NCBI RefSeq assembly: GCF_020400655.1
Contig: NZ_JAINRC010000004.1
Coordinates: 248,001 to 312,000, forward strand
Reading direction: 5' to 3'
Length of the DNA: 64,000 nucleotides
Origin: Streptomyces spinosus
Lineage (GTDB): Bacteria > Actinomycetota > Actinomycetes > Streptomycetales > Streptomycetaceae
In this document: piece after piece, positions 63,518-64,000 of the stretch
How positions within the stretch are numbered: position 1 is the stretch's first letter
How the letters are laid out: the number at the start of each line of letters is the position of its first letter
Position numbers and translations under genes: made by a program
Notes under the pieces: model-generated
What the model was told of the DNA's origin: nothing
Seen by the model: the letters and a program-made list of their open reading frames with translations, nothing else
Databases searched by the model: none

Positions 63518-64000
63518 TCAGACGCGGAACGGGAAGCCGTACACGTGCAGCGCGACATGCTCACGGCCCTCGGTGTCGCCCGCGGCCTCGCGGGCCCGCC
63601 CCTGTTCGTCGTACCGCTTGATCACGTCGGTCAGGTCCTTCTTCAGCTCGGCCAGTTCGCCGGCGGTGAGCCGGAGCAGGGACTCCGAGTCGTGGGCCGC
63701 GGTGTTCCAGCCGGGCCCCCAGTGGGCGAGCTCGTCGAGGTACCTGCGGTACATCCCGGCGCGCTGCTCCAGGAACATCCGCGAGGCCGCCAGGTGTGCC
63801 GCCGCCTTCTCGGGGGCGTCCCGGAAGTCCTCGTCGCGGATGCTGACGCCGTCGGACGCCGGCTGCCACCAGCGCTCGCGCGCGTCCGCGCTGCGCGGCT
63901 CGGCCTCCTCGACGAGACCGTGCTCGGCCAGCTTGCGCAGGTGGTAGCTGACGAGGGAGACGGCCTCGTCGACCTGTTCGGCCAGCTGTGAGGCGGTGGC
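63518..64000 (-). CDS. ArsR-type winged-helix regulator, 5' end outside the window
   Basis: The visible 160 residues begin inside the DNA-binding domain: SQLAEQVDEAVSLVSYHLRKLAEHGLVEE is a classic ArsR recognition helix and turn. RERWWQPASDGVSIRDEDF and a long helical C-terminal region follow to HVALHVYGFPFRV. The first part of the HTH and the start codon lie beyond base 64000. It sits directly upstream of the MFS gene and probably controls it. No metal-binding Cys pair is visible in the part seen, so a metal sensor role is not supported. Confidence 0.82.
   Translation of the reverse strand, partial: ATASQLAEQVDEAVSLVSYHLRKLAEHGLVEEAEPRSADARERWWQPASDGVSIRDEDFRDAPEKAAAHLAASRMFLEQRAGMYRRYLDELAHWGPGWNTAAHDSESLLRLTAGELAELKKDLTDVIKRYDEQGRAREAAGDTEGREHVALHVYGFPFRV

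Overview
This window is chromosomal DNA of a Streptomyces-type actinomycete. Base composition is very GC-rich with third-position G/C almost throughout, GTG starts are frequent, neighbouring genes are translationally coupled through ATGA/GTGA overlaps, and several genes have -10 hexamers of the form TAnnnT six or seven bases before the start codon (predicted leaderless mRNAs). Gene content (HGxxPAAW protein, trpM, Trp-associated membrane protein, TIGR03085 protein, PdtaR-type ANTAR regulator, four ADP-ribosylglycohydrolase paralogues) fits Streptomyces, and from memory the order resembles the trp/polA/gltBD part of the core chromosome. Nearly all of it looks like core chromosome. There is no prophage, transposase or CRISPR array. 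The clearest candidate for transferred DNA is the HTH-LAGLIDADG gene at 21.4-22.2 kb.

Layout. 0-6.4 kb: end of an unknown gene, RNA helicase hrpB, a secreted lytic transglycosylase, a DUF4184 membrane protein and a small conserved protein. 6.5-10.4 kb: polA between two GC-rich minisatellites. polA and the divergent molybdopterin oxidoreductase gene carry matching RecA-independent (PafBC-type) DNA-damage promoter motifs. 10.4-14.4 kb: the oxidoreductase, a hotdog thioesterase and two small exported or membrane proteins. 14.6-20.4 kb: a complete branched-chain amino-acid ABC transporter (binding protein, LivH, an oversized LivM, LivG, LivF). 20.5-23.7 kb: PdtaR-like regulator, an odd class I tRNA with a CAA anticodon, a free-standing HTH-LAGLIDADG protein, and pyruvate kinase. 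23.9-32 kb: Tat-exported 5'-nucleotidase, a decarboxylase/N-monooxygenase pair of siderophore type, PepN aminopeptidase, chorismate mutase. 32.6-36.5 kb: a zincin-like protein, a DHA2 efflux pump with divergent MarR repressor and two matching operators, and a vWA protein. 36.6-43.9 kb: glutamate synthase gltBD and a VIT/CCC1-type metal transporter.

44.1-52.1 kb is the most unusual unit: seven tightly coupled genes encoding four different ADP-ribosylglycohydrolase-family proteins, a ribokinase-like sugar kinase, a CaiB/BaiF CoA-transferase and a CitE-type CoA-ester lyase, closed by an 18-bp perfect stem terminator. It looks like an uncharacterised route that cleaves ribosylated compounds and processes both the sugar and an acyl part. 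52.2-61.1 kb runs leftward: lgt, a DsbA-like membrane thioredoxin, trpA-trpB-trpM-trpC, three small membrane proteins, and hisI-trpE. The right end holds a TIGR03085 protein, a VOC protein, and an ArsR-type regulator with its MFS exporter; the regulator runs off the window.

Four unrelated intergenic minisatellites (27-, 45-, 15- and 20-nt periods) occur in this one window. Most long open frames antisense to the genes are GC-driven shadows and were left out.
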